A DNA stretch of 48,053 bases from Galbitalea sp036271875 (GTDB lineage: Bacteria > Actinomycetota > Actinomycetes > Actinomycetales > Microbacteriaceae): the NCBI GenBank assembly GCA_036271875.1, contig DATAZU010000036.1:1-48053 (forward strand), read 5' to 3'. The translations under genes were made by a program, and so were the position numbers. The notes under the pieces were generated by a model. It saw only the letters and a list, made by a program, of their open reading frames with translations. It was not told the DNA's origin and did not search any database. Positions 22,812 through 30,678 of the stretch are shown here, in pieces. Numbering within the stretch: position 1 is the first letter of the stretch; the number at the start of each line of letters is the position of its first letter.

Positions 22812-24350
22812 ATGGCTGAGTTGACGCGCCGACACGTGTTGACGTTTGCGGCCGCCGGGGTACTGCTTGCGGGATGCGCGCCAGTCGCACCGCATCCAAC
22901 GGCGAGCCCGACCACCACACCGCTCGGATCACCAGACTGGGCGGCGCTCGCCGCATCCATCCAGGGCACACTCGCGCTTCCCGCCGACGCGACCTACGCC
23001 CGGGCGAAGCTCACCGAGAACCCGCGCTGGGATGCCGCCATGCCGCTCGCGGTGCTCGGCGCCGCCAGCGCGAAGGATGTGGCGAAGGCCATCGCCTTTG
23101 CCAGGAAGTATCGCCTGCCGATAGCGCTACGGTCGGGGGGCCATAATTACCCCGGCTACTCCGCCGGGGGAGCTGCGGGCACCGGCGTGCAGCCCTCCCT
23201 GATCGTCGACACGCGGCCGATGAATGCGATCACCTTTGACGCCAATGACAGCGTCACCATCGGGGCGGGCGCGTCTCTCGCGAGCGTGTACGACGCCGTC
23301 GGGAATCGAGACCGTGCGCTGGCTGGCGGATCCTGTGCGACCGTCGGGATCGCTGGCCTCACATTGGGCGGCGGGATCGGCGTCCTCGTTCGCGCCTACG
23401 GCCTCACGATCGACTCGTTAACGGAGGCGACAATTGTGACGGCAGATGGCGAGGTTCGCACGGCGAGCGCCACGAGTAACCCTGACCTCTACTGGGCGTG
23501 CCGCGGTGGAGGTGGTGGCCACCTCGGCGTGGCGACCTCGTTTACCTTCTCAACGGTCGCGGCTCCGCAGGTCACGATGTACGCGCTGAGCTGGCCGTTC
23601 GCGAGCGCGGCGAGCGTGATAGCGGCCTGGCAGGACTGGGCATCCACCGCGGATCCCCGGATCTGGTCGACCCTCAAGCTACTCAACGGACCGAAATATG
23701 GATCGCAGCCGGGTCTCTTCATGTCGGGCACCTGGCTCGGCGATCCGACCGACTTGAACGCACAATTCGCGCCACTGTTCGCCGCGGCAGGGGCCCCGTC
23801 GTCGAACCTGCACGGAACCCACACCTATCACGACGCAATGATGAGCTACGCGGGATGCGCGAACCTTCCTGTCGCCCAGTGCACGACGGCCCCGGGAGGC
23901 AAACTTGTTCGCGAGTCCTTTGGAGCGACATCCCACATCGCCTACGAGAAGCTCGACGGATCCGGTATCCAGCAGATCATCGAACGCGTCGTCGCGGCCA
24001 AGTCGATCCCCGGCGTTCGCGAAGCCGGCATCTCGATGGATGCGCTCGGCGGCGTGGTTTCCCGGCTGGCGCCGGATGCGACAGCATTTCCGCATCGCAT
24101 CGCGATCGCGAGCATCCAGTACACGGCAACGTTCCCGGATGGCACTGATCCCGTCCCGCTCGATGCATACGTTCGCGGCTTCCGCGCCGCGATGCAGCCG
24201 CACTGGGGGGATGGCGCATACGTGAACTACTCGGATGCGACGCTCAGCGATCCGGCCCAGTCGTACTTTGCGGGCAACGCTGAGCGGCTGAAGGCGGTTC
24301 GATCGAAGTACGATCCGACGGGCTTCTTTGCCCAGCCTCAGGACTACTGA
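22812..24350 (+). CDS. Secreted FAD-dependent oxidase, berberine-bridge-enzyme type
   Basis: A 512-residue lipoprotein-like flavoprotein. The N-terminus TRRHVLTFAAAGVLLAGCAP has a twin Arg and the lipobox LAGC (C22), so export and lipid anchoring are likely. The PCMH FAD domain carries both covalent-flavin residues of berberine-bridge enzymes: H111 (RSGGHNYPGYS) and C175 (GGSCATVGIAG), followed by LTLGGGIG. The C-terminal BBE motif is seen near the end (YFAGNAERLKAVRSKYDPTG region, FFAQPQDY). Such enzymes oxidise sugars or alkaloid-like compounds with O2. The start at 22812 has GAGGGA about 9 nt upstream. Confidence 0.9.
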   Translation: MAELTRRHVLTFAAAGVLLAGCAPVAPHPTASPTTTPLGSPDWAALAASIQGTLALPADATYARAKLTENPRWDAAMPLAVLGAASAKDVAKAIAFARKYRLPIALRSGGHNYPGYSAGGAAGTGVQPSLIVDTRPMNAITFDANDSVTIGAGASLASVYDAVGNRDRALAGGSCATVGIAGLTLGGGIGVLVRAYGLTIDSLTEATIVTADGEVRTASATSNPDLYWACRGGGGGHLGVATSFTFSTVAAPQVTMYALSWPFASAASVIAAWQDWASTADPRIWSTLKLLNGPKYGSQPGLFMSGTWLGDPTDLNAQFAPLFAAAGAPSSNLHGTHTYHDAMMSYAGCANLPVAQCTTAPGGKLVRESFGATSHIAYEKLDGSGIQQIIERVVAAKSIPGVREAGISMDALGGVVSRLAPDATAFPHRIAIASIQYTATFPDGTDPVPLDAYVRGFRAAMQPHWGDGAYVNYSDATLSDPAQSYFAGNAERLKAVRSKYDPTGFFAQPQDY

Positions 24351-24376
24351 TCGTCCCTTCCCGCGATGACGCTGCA

Positions 24377-24930
24377 CTCCCGTAGTTCGCTGAGTGGCAC
24401 GACGCCCGCAGGGCGCCGCGCTCCCGTAGTTCGCTGAGTGGCACGACGCCCGCAGGGCGCCGGGCTAATCGAAGCGTCGCGTTGCGAGCGGCCCCTCGTA
24501 CTTGGAGTAGTCCTTCTTGCTCAACTCGGGCAGTTTGTCGAAGTTGCTGGCAATGATCGCTTCCTTCTTGGCACGCGACCAGCCCTGGATCTGCTTCTCG
24601 AAGGCGTATGCATCCGCGACTCGCTCGAATTCTGCGGCGAACACCAACTCGACGGGAAGCCGCTTTCCGGTGAACTTCGAGCCCTTCCCGGTCCAGTGCT
24701 GTGCCATCCGCAGATCGAGGTCGACACAGCTGACCGTGTAGTAGCTGTTGTCGGCACACCTGAGGATGTATGTCCAGGGCATCCGTCGAGGATTGCAGGG
24801 TCGCGGATGCTTGGGGTTTCTTCTGCACAGGGCGCGCTTCGATTAGCCCGGCGCCTTCGGCGTCGTGCCACTCAGCGAACTACGGGGGTGCGGCGCCTTC
24901 GGCGTCGTGCCACTCAGCGAACTACGGGTG
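24377..24930. mobile_element. Candidate palindromic-repeat element carrying a GIY-YIG gene
   Basis: The left arm is two tandem 44-bp units (24377-24420 and 24421-24464, differing at one base; CTCCCGTAGTTCGCTGAGTG start) plus CTAATCGAAGCG. The right arm (24836-24930) is the inverted counterpart, also with two units (TCGTGCCACTCAGCGAACTA in each) joined to CGCTTCGATTAG. The 350-bp interior holds only the GIY-YIG gene, whose last codons and stop (TTC GAT TAG) lie in the left arm and are duplicated in the right arm. Related solitary units occur at 17402 and 19338. A mobile or formerly mobile repeat-nuclease module is inferred; no target-site duplication was identified. Confidence 0.6.
24465..24782 (-). 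CDS. Small GIY-YIG nuclease (UPF0213-type)
   Basis: A 105-residue single-domain GIY-YIG protein. Y5 in TYILRC matches GIY; SYYTVS (14-18) is at the YIG position, but the usual Gly is Val17. R25 (DLRMAQHW) and E62 (FEKQIQGWSRAKKEA), the catalytic Arg and metal-binding Glu, are present. It belongs to the short actinobacterial group ending ...GWSRAKKEAII. It is enclosed by a long inverted repeat, and its C-terminal codons are part of the repeat. The family is usually called a putative endonuclease; biological role unknown. Confidence 0.87.
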   Translation of the reverse strand: MPWTYILRCADNSYYTVSCVDLDLRMAQHWTGKGSKFTGKRLPVELVFAAEFERVADAYAFEKQIQGWSRAKKEAIIASNFDKLPELSKKDYSKYEGPLATRRFD

Positions 24931-25079
24931 CGGTACCACGGCACTCGGTGAACCAGGGCGCCGCGCGGCACCAGACCGCGTCGGTGGATGCTGGGCGTAG
25001 TCATTGCTCGTTCATAGGATGCGCCCAGAATGTCGGCGTTGAGTATCGTCAATAGTCGCAGGGCACTTAGGAGCACCTC

Positions 25080-26333
25080 ATGAGCATCAACAACGACGGA
25101 CAGTACCTTCCGGACAACCAGGCTCCCATCGATCCCACTTCCGGCCAGAGCCCGGTTGACCCGTCGCCAAAGAAGCCGCGCAGCCCCTGGATCGCGGTAG
25201 CGATTGCCACAGCTGCGGTCGTCTGCATCGGCGGACTCGGGACAGCGGCGCTTGCCGAGTTGACGAGCGCGCCCAAGAGCACGTCGTCCAGCCTGCAGAA
25301 TACGTACGGCACGTTTGGTCGCGGCAGCACGTTCGGCCAGGGGCAGGGCGGCGGCAACGGCCTCCAGTCTGGCGGCCAGGCCATCGGCCAGCAGGCGACC
25401 GCGGGGGAGACACCCGCCGTCGCCGCGACCGGCGCCCAGGAGGTCGGTCTGGTCACCATCAACACGGTCCTCGACTACGACAGCGACCAGCAGGCGGCCG
25501 GCACCGGCATGATCCTGACCTCGAGCGGCTACATCCTCACCAACAACCACGTGATCGCTGACTCAACGAACATCTCGGTAACCGTGGAGTCGACCGGCAA
25601 GACCTACAAGGCGACTGTGGTCGGTTCCGACACCACTGCGGACGTCGCGGTCCTGAAGCTCGCCGGAGCATCGGGCCTCACACCCGTCACTTTTGCTCCA
25701 TCGGAGAAGGTCGCCGTCGGCCAGTCGATCTACTCGGTCGGCAACGCCGAGGGCACGGGCCGATTGGTTACGGCCGTCGGCACGGTTGGCGCGATCAACC
25801 AGAGTCTGACGATCGGCAGCGACGACGGTAGCCCGTCTGAGCACCTGACCGGGATGATTGAGCTCCAGTCGGATGTTGTCTCCGGCGACTCTGGCGGCGC
25901 ACTGTTCGACACCAAGGGTCGCGTGATCGGCATGGTAACCGCGGCGTCGAGCGGGGGAAATCCCGTCACGGGCGACGCAATTAACATCGCCCAGGTTCTC
26001 AAGGCCGCGAATGCGATTCGATCGGGCGCGACCTCGAGCGACATCCAGTATGGAACGCCGGCGTTCGCCGGAATCAACATTTCGAGTACGCCGAGCACGA
26101 CCGCGGGAGTGCCGGTGGCATCCACCTTCCCGGGCATGCCAGCAGCGAAGGCGGGAATCGTGGAGGGCGACACCATCACCTCGGTGAACGGCGTCGCGGT
26201 CACGACGGCCACGCAGCTCAGCAGCGACATCCGCACGTTCAAGGTCGGGCAAACCGTGACCATCGCCTGGGTCGATGCGTCGGGCGTCGCTCACTCGGCA
26301 CCTGTGACTTTGGTGGCCGGACCCGCCTCCTAG
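25080..26333 (+). CDS. HtrA/DegP-like membrane-anchored serine protease with PDZ domain
   Basis: A 417-residue S1C protease. A Pro-rich cytoplasmic tail (1-36) is followed by one transmembrane helix (about 37-61), a Gly/Gln-rich linker (80-110), a trypsin-like domain with H157 (TNNHVIA), D188 (TADVAVLKL) and S271 (SGDSGGALF), then a PDZ domain (PAAKAGIVEGDTITSVNG). Actinobacterial homologues act outside the membrane in envelope protein quality control. The start has TTAGGAG about 7 nt upstream. The linker is unusually glycine-rich. Confidence 0.93.
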   Translation: MSINNDGQYLPDNQAPIDPTSGQSPVDPSPKKPRSPWIAVAIATAAVVCIGGLGTAALAELTSAPKSTSSSLQNTYGTFGRGSTFGQGQGGGNGLQSGGQAIGQQATAGETPAVAATGAQEVGLVTINTVLDYDSDQQAAGTGMILTSSGYILTNNHVIADSTNISVTVESTGKTYKATVVGSDTTADVAVLKLAGASGLTPVTFAPSEKVAVGQSIYSVGNAEGTGRLVTAVGTVGAINQSLTIGSDDGSPSEHLTGMIELQSDVVSGDSGGALFDTKGRVIGMVTAASSGGNPVTGDAINIAQVLKAANAIRSGATSSDIQYGTPAFAGINISSTPSTTAGVPVASTFPGMPAAKAGIVEGDTITSVNGVAVTTATQLSSDIRTFKVGQTVTIAWVDASGVAHSAPVTLVAGPAS

Positions 26334-26358
26334 GGCATCCATTTGTAGTGTTGGACGT

Positions 26359-26997
26359 GTGAAGCGGGCCAGCGTCGTCGCAGCAGTGCTCGGCGTGCTG
26401 TGCCTGCTTCTTGCCGGATGCTCGGATCCAGCTCCCCCAGATCCCGCGGGCATCACGGCCGCACAGCGCAAGGCGGCGACCGAGTCGGACCTCGCGTACC
26501 GTTGGGCCGGAATCCAGCCGGCCGATCCAGTCTTCTTGCGTCCTCGCGTCAAAATCGTGAAGTACGTGAACTACCTGGATGAGGGACAGGTGCTGATCGC
26601 CTGCATGCACAGCGCCGGTTACCGGCACGTTACCTGGTCGTTGGACGGCGGCGTCGTTGACAGCGACGTCAAGCCTGTTGACCGCTTTCCCGTCGAAGTC
26701 TCGATCTTCATCTGTGAGTCCGAGTACCCGTCCGATCCGCTTGAGCTCGGCTACCTGAGCGATGCGCAGGAGGAATACCTTTACACCTACTGGGGTGATG
26801 AGTCAGTTCCGTGCCTGCGGTCGCATGGCGTATCCGTCCCCGACCTGCCGCCGGTGGGCGAGTTCGGCGAGGGATACGAGGATGTCGGCTCCCTCAACCC
26901 CTTCAACCACCTTCCGGCTTCGGAAGTCACGAACGAGGCTTACCTCACGACAGTGTGCCCGCCGTACCCGGGGGAGGTGTACGCCGCCCACAAGTAG
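26359..26997 (+). CDS. Putative lipoprotein
   Basis: A 212-residue protein with a lipoprotein signal peptide: KR, hydrophobic stretch and lipobox LLAGC (C21). The mature part has four further cysteines, in IACMH, FICESEYPS, VPCLRS and TVCPPYP, spaced as if forming two disulfides. No named domain is recognised. The GTG at 26359 has TAGTGT at 26346-26351, 7 nt upstream. It follows the HtrA gene by 25 nt. The last codons (AAHK plus stop) lie in a 29-bp repeat that recurs at 27993. Confidence 0.8.
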   Translation: MKRASVVAAVLGVLCLLLAGCSDPAPPDPAGITAAQRKAATESDLAYRWAGIQPADPVFLRPRVKIVKYVNYLDEGQVLIACMHSAGYRHVTWSLDGGVVDSDVKPVDRFPVEVSIFICESEYPSDPLELGYLSDAQEEYLYTYWGDESVPCLRSHGVSVPDLPPVGEFGEGYEDVGSLNPFNHLPASEVTNEAYLTTVCPPYPGEVYAAHK

Positions 26998-27009
26998 GGG
27001 TACGTCGTT
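26981..27009 (+). repeat. 29-bp direct repeat, left copy
   Basis: ACGCCGCCCACAAGTAGGGG followed by YACGTCGYT. It spans the 3' end of the lipoprotein gene and recurs with two mismatches at 27993-28021, on the other side of the CPBP gene. Confidence 0.75.
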
Positions 27010-27012
27010 CGC

Positions 27013-27852
27013 TTAGGCGGCCGCAGCGGCTCTGCCCGTCTCCACCCGTCCCCTGATGAAAATGATCGCGATAAGTGCCGCCACTACAAAAACGATATTG
27101 AAGGGGCCTGCGAAGGACAGCAGGGGGCTGGTGCTCGTTGACGCAACATCGACGCCGCCGCTTGCCAGGAACGTGGTTGGATCCGTAAGTGCGTGAATGA
27201 CCATCGCCCAGACGATGTTGCCTGTCGCCCGCATCACGAGGTACATCATCATGCCAAAGCCGAAAGTGAAGAGAACGGTCAGCGCCACCGTGCCAATGGG
27301 CTGCCCCGAGGCCAGATTGGTCAGGTGCGAGAGGCCAAACAGCAACGACGAAACGACAGCCACGACCCGTTCGCTGTGACCACCATTACGAAGGATCCTG
27401 ACGACTATGCCGCGGTATAGAAGTTCCTCGGTGAAACCAATAAATAGCCCAATGACGAAGGTCGTGATGACGACACCGGAGGCGTACGAGCCGTAATTGA
27501 TGCCGATCAGACGAAGAACTATCGGAATGGCCGCAAGGACGACAAAGATCCACATCCACCGCGGGCGGTTGACGGGCTGTCCGGCAAAGGTCGGTTTGAT
27601 CCAACCGACTGACAGCAGAAAAAGGATGAGGAGGATTGCTCCGATGATGAGCGGCGCTCCGAGACCGAAGAAGACACTGCTCGCGTTCGCAAAAAGATTC
27701 TTCGAGTCGATCCGATTTCCGAAGAGCGTCCCGACGAGAAGCGCTCCGAGCTGGTACAGGACCAGATAGACGACCACCGCAATGACGGCTTTCCACCACC
27801 GGCCCAGGTCCCAAAATCGTGCCCACGCCGATGTGCTGGTCATGTCGCTCAT
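27013..27852 (-). CDS. CPBP family intramembrane metalloprotease
   Basis: A 279-residue protein with about eight hydrophobic helices and the CPBP/Rce1-like motifs: EELLYRG (E142, E143, R147), FGLSH (H176) and a later HALTD. In bacteria such proteases process or protect against peptides and membrane proteins. The start at 27852 is preferred (GGGGGGA 8 nt upstream on the minus strand); the longer frame to 27918 lacks support. A second ATG 9 nt downstream is also possible. The gene is flanked by 29-bp direct repeats. Confidence 0.88.
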   Translation of the reverse strand: MSDMTSTSAWARFWDLGRWWKAVIAVVVYLVLYQLGALLVGTLFGNRIDSKNLFANASSVFFGLGAPLIIGAILLILFLLSVGWIKPTFAGQPVNRPRWMWIFVVLAAIPIVLRLIGINYGSYASGVVITTFVIGLFIGFTEELLYRGIVVRILRNGGHSERVVAVVSSLLFGLSHLTNLASGQPIGTVALTVLFTFGFGMMMYLVMRATGNIVWAMVIHALTDPTTFLASGGVDVASTSTSPLLSFAGPFNIVFVVAALIAIIFIRGRVETGRAAAAA

Positions 27853-28314
27853 GTGATGTCCCCCCGGAACAGACGCGAAAGAAGAGTTTCGCGATTGTGA
27901 ACCATGAGAGTAGCCCAACTACGCCTAGGGAGATGTGCTAGGGTTCCAGGTCGAAATGTCGGGGCTGCATTGGTCGGACCCAGTGCCTCGACACGCCGCC
28001 CACAAGTAGGGGCACGTCGCTGCAGCGGGCGATTGAGCCTCTGCTGGTAGAGTTGAGCCCGGAGCAGGCTGGCAAGACGCTGGTCACCGGTGGTGAATTA
28101 CTGGCATTTCGAGAAGCTCAATGAGCGAAATGGCAGTGACTTTCTACTGTTGGCCAGACATGCGCCCTCTGCAGATTAATCGCGTGCGTTCGCACGCACA
28201 TAGTCGCAATTGGTCGCGTGCACGCGCAATTTCGGTGCGTCGACGAACCGCTCATGCTCCTTGACGAGTCGCGACCCATACGGGGTTTCGACGTAAAACA
28301 AAGGAGAGCCCCCC
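27853..28314. other. Intergenic region between CPBP gene and pnp
   Basis: This 462-nt stretch shows no convincing coding frame. It holds the second 29-bp repeat copy (27993-28021), a 7-bp hairpin GCGTGCG-TT-CGCACGC (28182-28197), the palindrome GCGTGCACGC (28216-28225 region) and, before pnp, AAGGAG at 28301-28306. The hairpins lie in what would be the pnp leader, where other bacteria use RNA structure for PNPase/RNase III autoregulation; that role here is inference. rpsO, the common upstream neighbour of pnp, is absent. Confidence 0.55.
27993..28021 (+). repeat. 29-bp direct repeat, right copy
   Basis: Second copy of the repeat at 26981-27009, two mismatches, same orientation, 1012 bp away. 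Here it is not attached to any reading frame, so it looks like a duplicated fragment of the lipoprotein 3' end. Confidence 0.72.
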
Positions 28315-30579
28315 TTGGAGGGTCCAGAAATCAAATTCGCCGAAGCCGTTCTCGATAACGGCAAGTTCGGCAAGCGAACGGTCCGTTTCGAAACGGGTCG
28401 CCTCGCGCAGCAGGCACAGGGTGCCGTTGCTGCATATCTCGACGACGACACCATGATCCTGTCGGCGACGTCGGCAGGCAAGAGCCCGCGCGACGGATTC
28501 GACTTCTTCCCACTGACCGTGGACGTTGAAGAGCGTTCGTACGCGGCCGGGAAGATCCCCGGCTCGTTCTTCCGCCGCGAGGGTCGCCCATCGACGGAGG
28601 CCATCCTGGTCTGCCGTCTTATCGACCGTCCCCTGCGCCCGACCTTCGTTGAGGGTCTGCGCAACGAGGTCCAGATCGTCATCACGGTCCTGGCCATCGC
28701 CCCGGACGAGTTCTACGACGCCCTGGCCATCAATGCGGCATCCGCGTCGACTCAGATCTCCGGCCTGCCGTTCTACGGCCCTGTCGGCGGCATCCGCCTT
28801 GCCCTGATTGGCGACCAGTGGGTCGCGTTCCCGAAGTTCAGCCAGCTCGAGGAGGCCGTCTTCGACCTCACGGTCGCAGGTCGACTGACCGTCGACAAGG
28901 ACGGCAACGAGGATGTCGCGATCATGATGGTCGAGGCCGAAGCTACCGAAGGCAGCTGGGACCTCATCAAGGCGGGTGCAACCAAGCCGGACGAGACCGT
29001 TGTCGCACAGGGTCTCGAGGCCTCGAAGCCGTTCCTGAAGCAGCTCATCAAGGCGCAGCAGGAGATCGCAGACCAGGCGGCCAAGGCCATCCAGGAGTTC
29101 CCGCTATTCCCGCCGTACACGTCCGAGACCTACGAGGCCGTTTCCAACGTCGCCTACGAAGACCTCAAGTCCGTGTACAAGATTGCCGACAAGATCGAGC
29201 GTCAGAACGCTGACGACGACCTCAAGGACCGCGTCAAGGGACACATTGCGGGCGAGGTCGAGGCGGAGCGCCTTCCGGCTTCTGCGCTGGGTGAGGTTTC
29301 CGCTGCGTACAAGTCAGTCTCGAAGAAGGTCATGCGCGCTCGCGTGCTCACCGAGGGCATCCGTATCGATGGCCGCGGGCTCACCGACATCCGCGCGCTC
29401 GACGCCGAGGTGCAGGTCATCCCGCGCGTTCACGGCTCGGCAATCTTCCAGCGCGGCGAGACCCAGATCCTGGGCGTCACCACGCTGAACATGCTCAAGA
29501 TGGAGCAGAACATCGACTCGCTGAACCCTGTCACCAAGAAGCGCTACCTGCACCACTACAACTTCCCGCCGTACTCGACGGGTGAGACTGGCCGTGTCGG
29601 CAGCCCGAAGCGTCGCGAGATCGGGCACGGCTTCCTGGCCGAGCGCGCACTCGTGCCGGTTCTGCCGCCGCGCGAGGAGTTCCCGTACGCGATCCGTCAG
29701 GTGTCCGAGGCTCTCGGCTCCAACGGTTCGACGTCGATGGGTTCGGTGTGTGCATCCACCCTGTCGCTGCTCAACGCCGGCGTGCCACTGCGCGCGCCGG
29801 TCGCCGGTATCGCCATGGGTCTCATCTCAGACGAGGTCGACGGCGAGACGCGCTATGCGGCTCTCACCGACATCCTTGGTGCTGAGGATGCCCTCGGTGA
29901 CATGGACTTTAAGGTCGCCGGTACCAGCGAATTCGTTACGGCCATCCAGCTGGACACCAAGCTCGCTGGCCTGCCGTCCTCGGTGCTGGATGGCGCGCTC
30001 AAGCAGGCGAAGGAGGCTCGCACGACGATTCTCGCCGTGATCAACGCAGCCATCGACGCGCCTGACGAGATGGCCCCGACCGCGCCTCGCGTGATCTCGG
30101 TGCAGATTCCGATCGACAAGATCGGCGAGCTCATCGGACCAAAGGGCAAGACCATCAACCAGATCCAGGATGACACCGGAGCCGACATCTCGATTGAGGA
30201 TGACGGAACCGTCTACATTGGCGCGGTTGACGGCCCGTCGGCTGAGGCCGCGCGTGCCGCGGTCAATGCCATCGCGAATCCGCTCAACCCCGAGGTGGGC
30301 GAGCGGTTCCTCGGTACCGTAGTCAAGATCGCGGCGTTCGGTGCGTTTGTTTCGCTCACGCCAGGCAAGGACGGACTGCTGCACATCAGCGAGGTCCGCA
30401 AGCTCGCCGGCGGCAAGCGCGTCGAGAACGTCGAAGACGTGCTCGGTGTCGGCCAGAAGATTCAGGTGGAGATCACCAAGATCGACGACCGCGGAAAGCT
30501 TTCGCTTGCTCCGGTTCTCGAGGGTGACGAGGGTGCTGTCGCATCCGACGACCTCGTCGAGGCTGACGCAGCGGAGTAA
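28315..30579 (+). CDS. pnp: Polyribonucleotide nucleotidyltransferase (PNPase)
   Basis: A 754-residue PNPase: two RNase PH-like domains separated by a helical linker, a KH domain (IPIDKIGELIGPKGKTINQI region) and an S1 domain (GTVVKIAAFGAFVSL region) near the C-terminus. It degrades RNA 3'-5' with phosphate and in actinobacteria works with RNase E/J and may make polynucleotide tails. The start is TTG at 28315 with AAGGAG 8 nt upstream, as is frequent for pnp. It is followed by a strong terminator. In relatives the M16 peptidase gene usually follows directly; here it is about 6 kb away. Confidence 0.97.
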   Translation: MEGPEIKFAEAVLDNGKFGKRTVRFETGRLAQQAQGAVAAYLDDDTMILSATSAGKSPRDGFDFFPLTVDVEERSYAAGKIPGSFFRREGRPSTEAILVCRLIDRPLRPTFVEGLRNEVQIVITVLAIAPDEFYDALAINAASASTQISGLPFYGPVGGIRLALIGDQWVAFPKFSQLEEAVFDLTVAGRLTVDKDGNEDVAIMMVEAEATEGSWDLIKAGATKPDETVVAQGLEASKPFLKQLIKAQQEIADQAAKAIQEFPLFPPYTSETYEAVSNVAYEDLKSVYKIADKIERQNADDDLKDRVKGHIAGEVEAERLPASALGEVSAAYKSVSKKVMRARVLTEGIRIDGRGLTDIRALDAEVQVIPRVHGSAIFQRGETQILGVTTLNMLKMEQNIDSLNPVTKKRYLHHYNFPPYSTGETGRVGSPKRREIGHGFLAERALVPVLPPREEFPYAIRQVSEALGSNGSTSMGSVCASTLSLLNAGVPLRAPVAGIAMGLISDEVDGETRYAALTDILGAEDALGDMDFKVAGTSEFVTAIQLDTKLAGLPSSVLDGALKQAKEARTTILAVINAAIDAPDEMAPTAPRVISVQIPIDKIGELIGPKGKTINQIQDDTGADISIEDDGTVYIGAVDGPSAEAARAAVNAIANPLNPEVGERFLGTVVKIAAFGAFVSLTPGKDGLLHISEVRKLAGGKRVENVEDVLGVGQKIQVEITKIDDRGKLSLAPVLEGDEGAVASDDLVEADAAE

Positions 30580-30593
30580 CTCGCCGCAATGCA

Positions 30594-30629
30594 AAAGGGC
30601 CCGCGCCACTTCGGTGGTGCGGGCCCTTT
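30594..30629 (+). terminator. Intrinsic terminator of pnp
   Basis: A 16-bp stem, AAAGGGCCCGCGCCAC paired with GTGGTGCGGGCCCTTT (one G-U), around a TTCG tetraloop. The arms begin and end with A/T runs, so it could work in both directions. It separates pnp from the LPXTG gene. Confidence 0.88.
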
Positions 30630-30678
30630 GCCTCTGGCGACTCCACTGTGCGCCAGGCGCCGGCAATACAGTGTTCTC

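Noticed and set aside
24377..24464. Ordinary transcription terminators as the full explanation of the 44-bp units
   Set aside because: Units occur twice in tandem on each side, include coding codons and are also found as solitary copies; simple terminators would not be tandemly duplicated with such identity.
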